From NCBI GenBank assembly GCA_020650975.1, contig JAIPMN010013618.1:1-31799 (forward strand): a DNA stretch of 31,799 nucleotides, given 5' to 3'. Each line of letters begins with the position of its first letter. The first letter of the stretch is position 1. The notes beneath the pieces were generated by a model. That model was given only the letters and a program-made list of their open reading frames with translations. It had not been told where the DNA came from and did no database searches. Of this stretch, positions 19,130 through 30,762 are shown piece after piece. The DNA is from Apostichopus californicus (Eukaryota > Echinodermata > Holothuroidea > Aspidochirotida > Stichopodidae). A program made the translations under genes and the position numbers.

Positions 19130-20600
19130 ATGAGGGACTGTTGCATGATGGGAAGTACACTAAGTTCAACGGTCAAAAGTAACAAAATCCCAAAGAAAAA
19201 TCCAGATAGTATTCGTCTGAGTTTAGGAGTTACAAATTAAGATAACTTGGATAGTGATAAGATGGAGAAAGTACTATGATCATTTTTCCTCTCTTTGAAC
19301 TGTAATATCCAGACCACAGTGATGCAAAAGAGAAGAAAGATCGTTGGCAAATTGGGTCTACGTCCAACTTATCGTCCGTGTGGCGGCGTCCACACCTTTG
19401 GGAATCTCAAATACGAGCACAGATGCCAAAAAGTGGGTGAATGCCAAACTGCGGGGTTGGGGTTGGCGGTAATGAGAAATCCCCTGACTGATTTAGTATT
19501 GGAGCTTGAAACTACCTGGAATGGGCGTCCGGGCCCTGTCGCGGTCTAATTATTTCCCGACTGCCAATGGTGGCACCAATTAAGGAGGGGGGGGGGTGGT
19601 GGTAGTACGTAGGATTTGTCCCCGAGCCCAGTGAAATTCCCCGTGTTCTGCACTTAATACCCGTTTTTGGCCCTTCTAAATTCCCTCGAGACACGTTTCC
19701 TCTTTTCTTCTTTAAACTTGTTTTTGCTTTTGTTCTTAATCTGTTTTTGGTGGAGGTAATAGAAAAAAAGGACATCCCCTCATATTTCAATCAAAACTTG
19801 AAGTCGACCCATTTGTTAATATTTGTGGTTTGATTTGAAAATAAGAAAGTGGTCTGTTTTGAAAAAATAAACTTCAAATTGTTCTTCGATAAGAAACATT
19901 CAAATACTGGTAGCACAGAGGATTCATTTTATCGGAAATTGTTTAGGTACTTGTGATCTCCCATATCACATATCTCACAGTCTCACGACTTTTTTACCCC
20001 TATTCTCCAGGCTACTTTTTAGGAAAAAGTCGCACAGGAAAGAACCTGGGCACGAAAACCAAACTACTGAACGACTGATCCGCTCTCAACCCCAGTCCCA
20101 TTGATCGGGACTGTGATCGTGTGATCATCATCTCCAGGCTAACCTTCTTCACTGCCCCTGTCCTCGAATAAAAAGAAAACTGTTACCCAATGACTGAGAA
20201 AGAAATGCTTTGAAACTAACCTGCTTAAGATGTGTGGAAAACGAAGTGGAACTACAGATGAAAACATGCGTAAAAAGTCTGTCAACAGTCGCATATGAAT
20301 TAACATTAAGCGAGTTATCTCCCAGTTGGAATAAAACAAATGCTATAACTGTTTAGGGAAGAGTTCCGGATAAGCATCTCCGATAAGCATAGATTATAAA
20401 AGACCTTTGTATGAAGAACAAATTGATGCCAGATCATGAATGGGTTTTGACCGAAAATTATCAATGGATGTGTATCTACACAGCGCCACCTAAATCAAAA
20501 TTTGTAAATAAATACATCTAGATCGATCACCACTCATAGTCACCTGTACCGAGCAGACGGTTACATGCAAATAAGTAATAAGCCTTACGTACGTAACGTA
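19130..20600. other. Intergenic region between divergent BRCA1 and TMEM198 genes
   Basis: No supported exon. It includes a G tract at about 19586-19594 and one copy of a dispersed repeat at 20011-20102. Open frames at 19295-19549 (+) and 19512-19790 (-) match nothing I recognise. Confidence 0.5.
20011..20102 (+). repeat. Dispersed repeat, copy 1
   Basis: The order CTACTTTTT, then AAAAGTC, then CTGGG.ACGAAA, then CTGATCC.CTCTCA, then CCCAGTCCC is shared with 26773-26867 on the same strand. Copies are diverged. The family is unknown; a short retroposon fragment is possible. Confidence 0.55.
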
Positions 20601-20729
20601 TGTACATACCGCATATTATCTCCGAGCTCCAGGCAGACAGCAACCAAGATAGTGAACCGTAAACATTTCTTGGAGTATTCTCGGTGGAATAATGGATTTA
20701 TAGTAAAGAAAAATAGTCATATTTGACCG
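20600..20729 (+). other. TMEM198: Candidate TMEM198 non-coding first exon (5' end not determined)
   Basis: A consensus donor TGACCG|GTAAGTGT ends at 20729. An octamer ATGCAAAT (20565-20572) and CG-containing sequence lie just upstream. The TMEM198 coding exon at 30536 begins with an acceptor before its ATG, so an upstream non-coding exon is required; this is the best candidate near the divergent BRCA1 promoter. Inference only. Confidence 0.3.
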
Positions 20730-23700
20730 GTAAGTGTCATGTTTAGCTAGATCTGACTACACAGTCTACTTTTCCGAATATTACTGTGTTCGTTTGTACG
20801 TGAAGCATAAGTTTGGTCTGTACGTGTTAGTTTTAGCCTTCATCAGTGGCTTCTTACAGCATACAGTAAAGGGCCACCTTTGTGCTGTTTGCATGTATAT
20901 CTCTCACAACCAGACAACTGAATAAGGTCTTCCAGGTCATTTCATTTGATGTGAGTTAATGACTAAGAGCCTAAGCTAAGTTATTCGTGAGAGGTGTGAC
21001 TGTAATGTATACCTGTACTAGTTTGCTTTTAAATGTAGCAATCAAAGTAAGAATGAGAAATGTGCTGTAGCCCTGGAGTCGGTCTTTGGACTTGAGTTCA
21101 ATCATTCGTCTAGCTTAAGTCTAACCCAACATATTATTGATGATTGCCTCACAATTTCCAGTATAGGCTACAGCTGAAAATCTGAAATGGTTTATGCTTA
21201 TTCACAGCCTAATGTATGCTTATTTTCACAATGCTGCAACTATGATGACTTAAGTATTCTTGGGCCTAATATTAGGTAGGCCTAGTAGTAGTAGCATGGG
21301 CACTTCGTATTCTGGACACCTAAGCCTTAAAACACCCCAAAACTATATCTATTTGGTATAAATCACCTGAAAATATACTTGATATGGTGGGAGAAGTATG
21401 TTATAGTACGATACACAGCCAAACTTTCTTTCCTGCAAACTGTTTTCACGTTGTATTCCACGAAGATTCTTGTGATTGTGGAACTGGTATTTCTTTGCTC
21501 GAGTATTGCGAATATTCGGACACCCGGCCTACAGTGTGGCGCTGGTGATAAAATTGGTGGCGCAGTTGCTCTGTCAGTAATTATAACAGACTTCATAGAT
21601 CTCCGTCATTTTATTGACAAATATGTAAGTATTTACTTGCACACGGGTCATTTTGGAGAGAAAATAACTGTAGCTTCGTACTTGTTGGTGAAATTTGACT
21701 CTTCCTGTAGGGTGTCATGCATTTCTTAGGGGTGTCCGAAATTGGCAGTGTTCCAAAATTAGCAATACTGACTATAGTACTATGCATAAGAGTATTCATG
21801 ATAATAAGTAACTGATATGACTTATTGACAAAAAGAGGAAAGACAGAAATCCAACTCTGTGTTCAGTTTTTCTTCATAAGTGAAACTGTTATAAATGTCT
21901 GTAACATCTGATTGACCAATGATAAGTCTCTCAGTCTACAAGTACAGTAGTTCAGAATTGATCAGTTATAGCACTTGGGATTACGATCTATTTACTTTAA
22001 ATGCTAGTTTAAACAACAGAATGCATTTGGTATACTTATATACATGTAAATATGTGTAAACAGTTTTGTTACAAGGAGGGGGGGGGGGAGAGTAACCACT
22101 AATTGTCCATAGAATATCATATTGTCTATTTCCAATTTAAGAGATTGGCTGGTATATAAATAAATTGAAAATTCTCATGATCCCATCTTTATATTGGTAA
22201 ATGCCATACTTTGGCATGTGGCTTTCTAATCTATGGTCCTTTCTATCTTCAGTGAGCTTAAAAAATGTCAACAACCGTGAAATGTGAAAATCATGAATTT
22301 ACCTTTATACAACGTTTTGTAGAAAGTGGATTGCTTTGATGATGTGTAACAAATCAACAGCTAATATGTTTATCAACTCCATTGTCATGAACATTTTGTG
22401 CCCAATTTTATTGAAAACCCAACATCAACACCTAAAACTGCATTACAAAATTCAGCTTTTAAATATCTGGCGAGTAATCGTTAGGAGGGTTAGTCACTCT
22501 GGTAAAGGATTCTTCTCCATTGATCTGAGTTGACTGTGTTTCTTGTCTGCAACCATGAGGATAGTTTTGGTCTTGCAAGGGCGAACAGTTTTCTTCGAAC
22601 TGGAAAGCAGTCCGTCATAGTTTGCAGTACTGCCCATTACACATTCATCAACCAGTGTCACTCGTTTACATTGGAATATCGTCTTTGCTGTTCGAACTAC
22701 CTCAAAAGAAAGTTTGAAAAGGTTGTTAAATGAATAACGGGCAAACATTCTCTGAAATGTCAAACCCTATTGGCAGTCTTCCACATTATCACATTCTTTA
22801 CTCAGTTTACTGTTACTTTGTACTGTACTGTAATGTTAACTGTAAGTAATTTTGAGAATAAAATCTTAAAAAGTTCCTTGATCAGTGTCACAAATATGAC
22901 CTTACTGTTTGAAACATGTAAATCATTGATGCACACTGCTAGGAATTATTGAAGTATTAATGTTCTTCAAGTTGCCTTTATAGTGCTCTTCAAGTTTACC
23001 ATGTAATAAAGGCCTCCAATCGTTACTGCAACTTAACTCCTGTACAGCAAACAATATCCACAGTGCATAATTTATAACTATCAGTATACGCACAGTTAAG
23101 TACTGTGAGTGTACAGCACACATCATCTCTGCTCCAATGCTACTGTATGTAATGTGGGTCATGTATTGTGTACTATTGATTCGAGCCTATAATATGTTTT
23201 AAGTTACTCTTATTATATAACATACCAGAATATCTCTCCTTCCACAAGAAGTAAAAAATTGTTTGTAAAAAGTTCAGGCTAATTAGTGTGTGACTACACC
23301 TGTCGACATATTGAAGATAATAGTCCACATTCAATAGAGGTGTTACTGTATGTTCAAGGCCACCAAACCGGTATATGATAGAAATAAAATAAAAAAGAGC
23401 CAAGGCTACTGTAGGAAATTTTCTTTAGAAAGGTGCTTAATTACTTTGCGCTATTGTCTACAGTGACTCAGACTCTTCCCGTCAAAACTGAGCAGTAAGT
23501 GTCAAACATGGACGATAATTTGACATAAAATGTACAAAAAGAGAGAGAAAACAAACAAAAGGGTGAAAAAAGGAAGAAGAAGGAAAGAAAACAAGAGAAG
23601 TTGAATCACCTTATATGGGAAAGTTAGTAGTATTCAATATGAAAAAAATGAACTGATATTAAAAGCCTGGTAGTGCAAGCAAATTGACGATGCAAAATGT

Positions 23701-24267
23701 GACCATTCTTAACTCTATATTTACTACTAAGTTCTGATAAGTACATTGTGAACAAGTTTGAAATGTCTACTATAATCACTGAAGTTAAGGCCGTTTAAGG
23801 ATTGCACTACACTAAGTTGCATCTTTCAAAACAAAATTCAAAAATGATCTGAAGTTTCAGAACACAGATCTGAGTCACAGACTTTTCAATATAAAAAGCT
23901 GCTGGTATTTAAGCGACCTTTATTAACTTGATAAATAGTTGTTGAAAACTTGTTCAAAGCAAAAAGAACAATGACTTTTGCAGTGACACATTTGGTATTC
24001 AGAGCAGGTAGGCAAATATTTGTTCAAAATTGGACTTAATGTCCTGATTTGTTGGACTGTATCATATTCATTATGTGTTGTTGAATGAGGATAACAAAGT
24101 TATAAATTTGCTACCGTTGGCATCAACAGTTTGGTAACTAAGGTACTGTAACTCCTAAATGATTTGGTTTTGCAATCAACAAGTAATTTGAAAATTGGGA
24201 AGGTTAAGGGAGAGGGGATAAGAATTGAAACTGAGTGTCTGTGAGTTGCCCAAAATTTCTTAGTTTT

Positions 24268-24487
24268 ACTTGAGTAAGGATTGTAAAAGTGCCTGAAGGT
24301 ACATCTAGTGATAGTTTGAGCATGGAAATATGGTCTGAGTGTAGAATTCAGGTTTAAATATAATATGTATATTATATAGGGAGAATAATCCTATTTCACT
24401 TGAGTAAGTATTGTAGAAGTGCCTGAAGTTACATCTAGTGATAGTCTGAGCATAGAAATATTGTCTGAGTGTAGAATTCAGATTTAA
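24268..24487. repeat. Direct duplication, about 90 bp, period 130 bp
   Basis: Two copies starting ACTTGAGTAAG, sharing AGTGCCTGAAG.TACATCTAG and GTCTGAGTGTAGAATTCAG, at about 24268-24357 and 24398-24487. They differ at a handful of positions. Confidence 0.88.
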
Positions 24488-26204
24488 ACGTAAGGTGTTA
24501 GAATGTAAATGTTGAAGTCAGTGTGTACTACTGTATACTGTATGGAATAGCAATTTATTATGGAACTGTGAAATTCAAGCTTGAGTTTATAGTTCATCCT
24601 ATCCCTAAATGATATAAAGATGATGCTTTGTGATAAAGACTATGATCTTTGACCCTAACAGGTGGCTATCCCTTCAGGACTAGTAAAAGTTTGGTAATAC
24701 TGTCAGCATTGTCCAGCTTAGACATAAATCTTCCTGATTCTTCTGATAATTTGGTTTCAATGACATTTGACCCAGGTTCTTCATGCAATATACTGTATTC
24801 TAACAATACATAGTTGGTATGGAACAAATACTGCTATGGAGGTGGCAGAGTTATACTTTACATTGAGCATAATCTCCAGTAAAGGGAGTTACTTTATATA
24901 TAGCAATGCAAAGATTGCTAGATGTGTAATTGGCCACAAAGTTGCAAGAGCATACAATATGAAGACACTTAAGCAATTTTCCACAGTTTTGAAATGTATA
25001 TTGTGAAACGTATTCATAATTTTTTGGTACATTAACTTTGTGCATGAAAGTATTCATGGTTATAGTTATATATTCAGTCTGGTAGTCTACTCTGACTTTT
25101 GGTACCATTACGATTTTTTTTTGAAATAATGCCTGGTTTTGCTTTTTTTTTGTAATTCCAAAGCTTTAACCACTTGTGATGTCTCTTGTCTGCGGAATTT
25201 AGGAAATTATGAGGTACTTGTGCATACTGTATGTGTATTACTTAAATACATGTGTTGAACTGAAGTTATTTTGATATAACCTTAAAACTTGATGCTTCCA
25301 GATGATATTAACAGCCTTTCTAATAATTTTAAAGGCTCAAATCAAACTTCCAGGTGTCTTTACTTACTGGGAGTTATTTAAGTTATTACTGGGGGAACAA
25401 AATGATAATAAATATGTATAATATGTCCCTTAAATTTTCACTTTACGGTCAAAATCATTTATTAAAATTCGTAGACACTCCCAAGCATGTTCACATATTT
25501 AATATATAATGCACATGTTGCATTTCTTGAAAGTTTGTGTTCTATCTCTCGCTTACAGTGCAATATAAAATCGAATAAATATTGACTTAAAAATGAGTCA
25601 TTATTTTAGAAATTGAAGCACAGTGCAAAATGCTGAGGAAAACAAAAACGATACTTTATAACTGATCTTGATTCATCCACTTTTACACAGCACAGGCCTG
25701 TTTTGTTCTTTTCCTTATTTTGCTAAGTTAAGTACTAATTTGACCTAGTTTGGAATTTTCTTTACCAGTTGTCAGTACATAAAATTCTGTGATAAAAGCA
25801 AAATTTCTTAGAACTCTTCGGGTTTTCATAGTTCAGTCAGGAGTAAACTAAATTGAAAAGGCCAAATTTTGAGCTGAAAGGGATTTGGAAGAATAAATAC
25901 AAAGGTTAGTCACTGTAACTTTGTTTCTCGATTGTTAACACTTTTGCCGCTACTTCAGTCAGTTGTGAATAATCAGCTTAAACTGCTCTGTGTCTGAAAT
26001 TATTGCTTGTGGCAGTTTGCAGGCCATTTCAAATAGTTTCAATGGTTCATAAAATTGCCAATTTTCACTTGAGTCATCAATAAGTCGTTGGAATGGTGCA
26101 CTTAAAGAATAGGAAGTTTGCAACCTGTGAACAATTGACAGTGTAGTGGTTTTAATGCACATGTTTGTATATAGCTGGTATCAGGTTTCTGATAAGAAGA
26201 AACA

Positions 26205-26236
26205 CACCCACTATTGCTACCATGTCTATAGTGGGT
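26205..26236. repeat. Small inverted repeat (hairpin)
   Basis: ACCCACTAT and ATAGTGGGT are separated by about 13 bases. It could be a chance hairpin. Confidence 0.5.
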
Positions 26237-26772
26237 TACACACTTTGACAAATACAAGCAGGTTGAGAAGATGGTAAAGGGGGAGGGAGTCGGGGGGGGG
26301 GGGTGGGGCTACTGTGTAGAATAATAAACATAAATGCAAAATTGAGCAGTGATAGTGGTACAGTATTTTAGTTTTCTCTCTTTTTAATTCTGTTACGATT
26401 GGCATAAAATAAGTAAAAGATTAAGAAGAGGAAATTTGGACATTTGAAGTGTGAGTTTTAATTGTTCATTAGTATAAACTTGCAAAGTTTGTTAAATATA
26501 GATTCACTCACAATCATACATAGTGCAGCACAATATAAAATTGTGGGATCAGTAGCACTTGAAAGAAGAAGAGAGAATGTACATGTGGGTGGGTATAGGG
26601 AGTGGACAGGGTAGGGGGTCGAACATGGTACGATGTACAGAATTGTAGCACAGTATGTTGTAACAAACTCTTTGCTTCTTGAGGTGTGACCATTACCTTC
26701 ACTAAGCTGATCCCTCTCTATCCACACTCCCTCCCCAACAACCCCCTCTCCCTAGATCCTTAGAGCAGATCT

Positions 26773-26867
26773 AAGTACTTTTTGAGAAAAGTCACCTATA
26801 GTAAGATAGATTCTGGGAACGAAACACAGACAGTCTGATCCACTCTCAGCCCAAATCCCCTTACATC
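26773..26867 (+). repeat. Dispersed repeat, copy 2
   Basis: Diverged partner of 20011-20102, same strand, sharing CTTTTTGAGAAAAGTC, TCTGGGAACGAAAC and CTGATCCACTCTCAGCCC-type blocks in the same order. Confidence 0.55.
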
Positions 26868-29800
26868 ACAACTATAACCTGAACTGTAACTGATCTTGAG
26901 TATATGTTGCATATATATGAGTATATGTTGAGTATACTGTATGTTACATTAAGTGAGTATCACAAGTCTTCTTGGAAAGGGGAATAGATACTACACATGA
27001 TCAGGTTGAAAGGTTAGTGAGCAATCTCTACTGAGTACAATTTAGACATGATGGCAGGATCAGAAATGAACTTTAAATCGCTAAACCTTCAACCAAGGTA
27101 CTCCCAGATGTGACAGTAGAATACATACCACTGATACATATCCATGGAGGCAACCAATATAGCACATAATGTGTGTACTGCTAGCTTTCATTTATCTGGG
27201 GTGATGTGTTTGTGGAATGCTGCTTGATCAATTCCCAGGGTACCCTATCGAAGAAGAAGTTCAGTCTAATAGGATGTATTTAAATCTGCACAGTATATAG
27301 GCCCCTTCAGTTCCTAAAATAAATGTCACAATACATTGTACTCTATACTTAAGCAAGCTCTGTTTGAACAGTAGTTCATAGATATGGCTTGAACTGGAAT
27401 GGAGTCTAATTGAAAGTTTAAATAATCAATAATCCTGGTGGAGTCACTGAATCGCTGAATCGGATTTGAGAGGCTATAAGCTGTTAAATGTAATGCGAAC
27501 TGCCTTAGAGTGCAGCTTTACTGTGTTAACGAAGTATCATCTCTCCTCCATTCAACAAGATGTATTCCTCTTTTTTTTATTCACGTGTATGGTGGCTTGG
27601 TTCAGCCCCAGAAGGGAGTACTTCATAGCTCTTAGCATGCATATATACAGAAGGTAGATCCACTGGAAATTTATAATTAAGTAATGGATGAGCGGGTCAT
27701 AAAACAAAACTTGATATGGTCAAGTCATAAACAAATTTGGAAAGAGTAAAGTCACCATGGTACAGAACATAAACTAGGGATTGTACCTGGGGGAACCTTG
27801 AGAATACAGGATAAGTTCAATTTTAATTCCATTCAACGTTAAACAGCTGGTTTAGTAGTCATTTCCTGACAGTATGAAGCAAAAGATGTAAAAGTGAGAG
27901 GGTCTGACAAAGTTTCAACCCTAGCAGGATCTTTATCAGAGGCTAACTGAAAAGCAGAAACAAGCTAAGAACACAATTAGGAGACACGGGACAGACTGTT
28001 CAAATGGACAAACGAGCAGTTTAATTCCAGGACAAATGAGTGTTAAACTAAATGAGTTTTCCATTTATCAACTTGAGTTACCATCTCATATTGTTTTTTC
28101 TTCACAAAATGAACTTTCATTAGGGAGATAAGAGATCTTAATGACTCCACTGCATTCTACGAAAAAAGAGAAAACGAGAATTTCCATGTAGGCCTATTAG
28201 TACTATTATATAAATACACATAAAAAAAAGCAAAACTTCTTCACTTCGTAGTTTTCATTCATAAATTTCATTTTGATATGAAAGTTGCCTGGACGTAGCT
28301 TGAACTAGTGGACATCATTGCTGTATGATTTTCTTGTATCCAACAGAATTGTAAATAAAAGTTTTAACCAACACGAATGCAAAATATTCACTTTTCATTT
28401 GGTAACATATGTTGTACTCACAGAGCCTATACCATGCATACAAGGTCACTTGAAGGTAGTTTACCAAAAATTTCCATCATGGCAAAAAGTGCCTGTATAA
28501 GGATTCATGTTGTGGGGAAAGTTGCAGAACACAAAGGTACAAACAGAACCATGACTAATGCTTGCTTAAATTGGTTTCCAGTTTGGTGCCTCCCTTGTGG
28601 CCTACTTGCTAATGATTGTCAACAATAAGAATCTTGTGGCTTGTGAAGTGTCTTAAATAGGGAGACAGCTTTGTCTGGATTATGAATGAATGGGTTTCCT
28701 AGAAGAGTTCTTTTGTTGGTAGACACCGGACTGTTTACTCTGGGTTGTTTTATTACTGTACAGTAACTAGAGCTGGTAATTTCCCCCCCCCCCAAAAAAA
28801 ACATAAAATGAAGATGCTGTTCAAGGCTGGAGTTTTGTTACTTTCAACACTTAAGACAGCATTGCATTTTTGGTTCACTTTGGAATCTACAGTACTAAAA
28901 ACATGTTGTGAAATTACTTGTGGTAACTCATTTTGCATGGCAGAATTTGTCAGATCATCTGACATAATTAATGATGGCAAACAAACAACAGGCAATCGGT
29001 ATGGAGAGAAGTTGGCGTCGTCTCAGATGACATGAGTTCATTGAGTTGCATATAAAGTGGAATATTTTATGCATTTTAATGCCAAGGTGCTGGTACCCAG
29101 CTCTCATGAATATAGTCCAATTGGTATCAGGTGCACTCTTGGAAGTAACTTGAGCAATTATTTCTGGGTCATGAAATTTGTCCATTGAACCTTTGGTAAT
29201 TTGGAATTGTGCTTTCCTTGCTTTGCAGCTGAGTATATCACCACTCTTTGTGTCCTCTCCACCCTCCTTCCCTTCCCCTCCTCCCTTCCCTCTCCCCCAC
29301 CCCACCCCTCCCACATCCATCCATCTGTGCTATATGTTTTACTGTACACTATATGACACATTGCTACATTGTCACTAGTTGCAAATATACAGTTAGAAGA
29401 AACTAATGCAGTTTCTTCTCTTATTCTAGCTATTGTATATGACAATAAACTTGTGAACTTGTGACCAAATAGTTAAGTCCAGTGGACATCTTTTCAAATC
29501 ATTTCTATTTCTGTAAATGTGATTTATATGAAGATTTTAATCACCCAGGTGAAAGGAATTCCAACTCTGCACCATTAAGGGTTTTTGCAGGTCTACCTGT
29601 CAGTCTAAGTTCTCTCACAATATTTTATCTTGGAAGTTTAGGTCTATGTTTGTTCCATCCCGACTTTATATTTCTGTATCACTGTCCTCTGAGCCATCTG
29701 GGTAGGGCCTGTGAGAGTGAAACTGATGGTTGTCTCTCAAAAGCCCAGCTGTAGCCCCCCCCCCCATTCCCCATTACCCATTCCCCCGGGAAAATCTGTA

Positions 29801-30535
29801 TAACTGAAACCTTACATCATAATGCCATAGAGGGGGAACTGGAACCCCATGGCTGATTTATGGTTCAGCTTGTTATTCAAAGACCTCAAAATATTTTTGT
29901 TTTCTAGTTGTTATAATTTGGGCACTTACTTAAGCCTATAAATCTGTCATGAATGTGATATGGTCTGGTCATACATGCCAGTGCTGTCTACCAAATTCTC
30001 TAAATCTCTCACATCACTTTCCCTGCTATTTAATGATTGGAACTTCCCAAGCACTAAAAGCGTCTCTAAATATGTGTTACAGTAAAATATCTGGCAGTCT
30101 GTCCAGATAACTTTCAGCTGAGAGAACTTTACGATTTTTAAAATCGAAAGGATTGATTATAAAAGTCTTTCCTATTTAACAAAACTGCTGCTCCATCTGC
30201 TATTTTACAGCAGATTTTGGGGGAATTTTGGTACAGTTTTGGGTCCCAGACCCCCAAGTCTACATGGACATCTGCTTCAACACACCCTGTGAACTCCTGG
30301 ATGTGCCATGCCCTGGAACTTATCTGTCCATTTACTGAAATTATTACTGACATTTAACTAGAAATTCTTACAGCAGATAGTTGAGACTTTGAGAGTATTC
30401 AACAATTAACATATCTGCATTCTTGAATACGATTTTGGAATGCTGTTAGTTTATAATATGTTTTTTCGTAATTGCTCTGATGAAAAAGCCACAACTTACT
30501 ACCCATACAATTTTATTTTGTTTGTTATCTTTCAG

Positions 30536-30762
30536 ACTTTCCTTTTCCAGTAAAAAAAAAAGGAATGCACAGGAAGCAAAGATGAGTACCAGTTCAGTGG
30601 ACGTGGAGTACCCCATTGTTTCCTGGTTTACGGAGAAACCGAACACGCCGACCGACTTTCCCTACAACAAAGACTGCAGTGATATAAGATACGAATATGA
30701 TTTGGCGACCGCGATCGTCTGCGGTGTTTGCTCTGTGTTTGGAATCATATTTGTTTTCTTTG
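30536..30762 (+). CDS. TMEM198: TMEM198 orthologue, first coding exon (partial gene)
   Basis: The acceptor TTATCTTTCAG ends at 30535. ATG is at 30582 and the donor TTTG|GTAAGT follows 30762, leaving phase 1. The exon encodes 60 residues plus one base. After a polar N-terminus (MSTSSVDVEYPIVSWFTEKP), residues 37-60 read YEYDLATAIVCGVCSVFGII then FVFF and a split Gly codon. This matches the first transmembrane segment of TMEM198 (EYD..PAIVC...FGI...FFG) where the family continues YRCFK. Known role: multi-pass membrane protein that promotes LRP6 phosphorylation in Wnt signalling. The remaining transmembrane exons lie beyond the right edge. An upstream in-frame ATG at 30480 precedes the acceptor and is probably intronic. 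An alternative acceptor TTTTCCAG at 30550 would only shorten the untranslated part. Confidence 0.9.

Larger units (their letters stand above)
20730..30535 (+). other. Probable long first intron of TMEM198 (about 9.8 kb)
   Basis: AT-rich sequence with no coding exon I can support on either strand. Contents noted: G/C homopolymer tracts near 22078, 26292, 28783 and 29756, a 130-bp-period duplication at 24268-24487, a dispersed repeat at 26773-26867 and a small hairpin at 26205-26236. The open frame on the minus strand at 22494-22763 is unassigned. Confidence 0.45.

Noticed and set aside
19295..19549. 84-residue plus-strand frame as a small gene in the intergenic region
   Set aside because: No recognised motif, overlaps an antisense frame of similar length, and no supporting signals.
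22494..22763. 89-residue open frame on the minus strand with fairly normal protein composition
   Set aside because: No recognised family, no convincing splice sites or neighbours. Possibly a decayed element, but not supportable as a gene.
30480..30581. Upstream in-frame ATG extending the TMEM198 N-terminus by 34 residues
   Set aside because: It lies before the TTATCTTTCAG acceptor and encodes a sequence unlike the family. ATG at 30582 is preferred.
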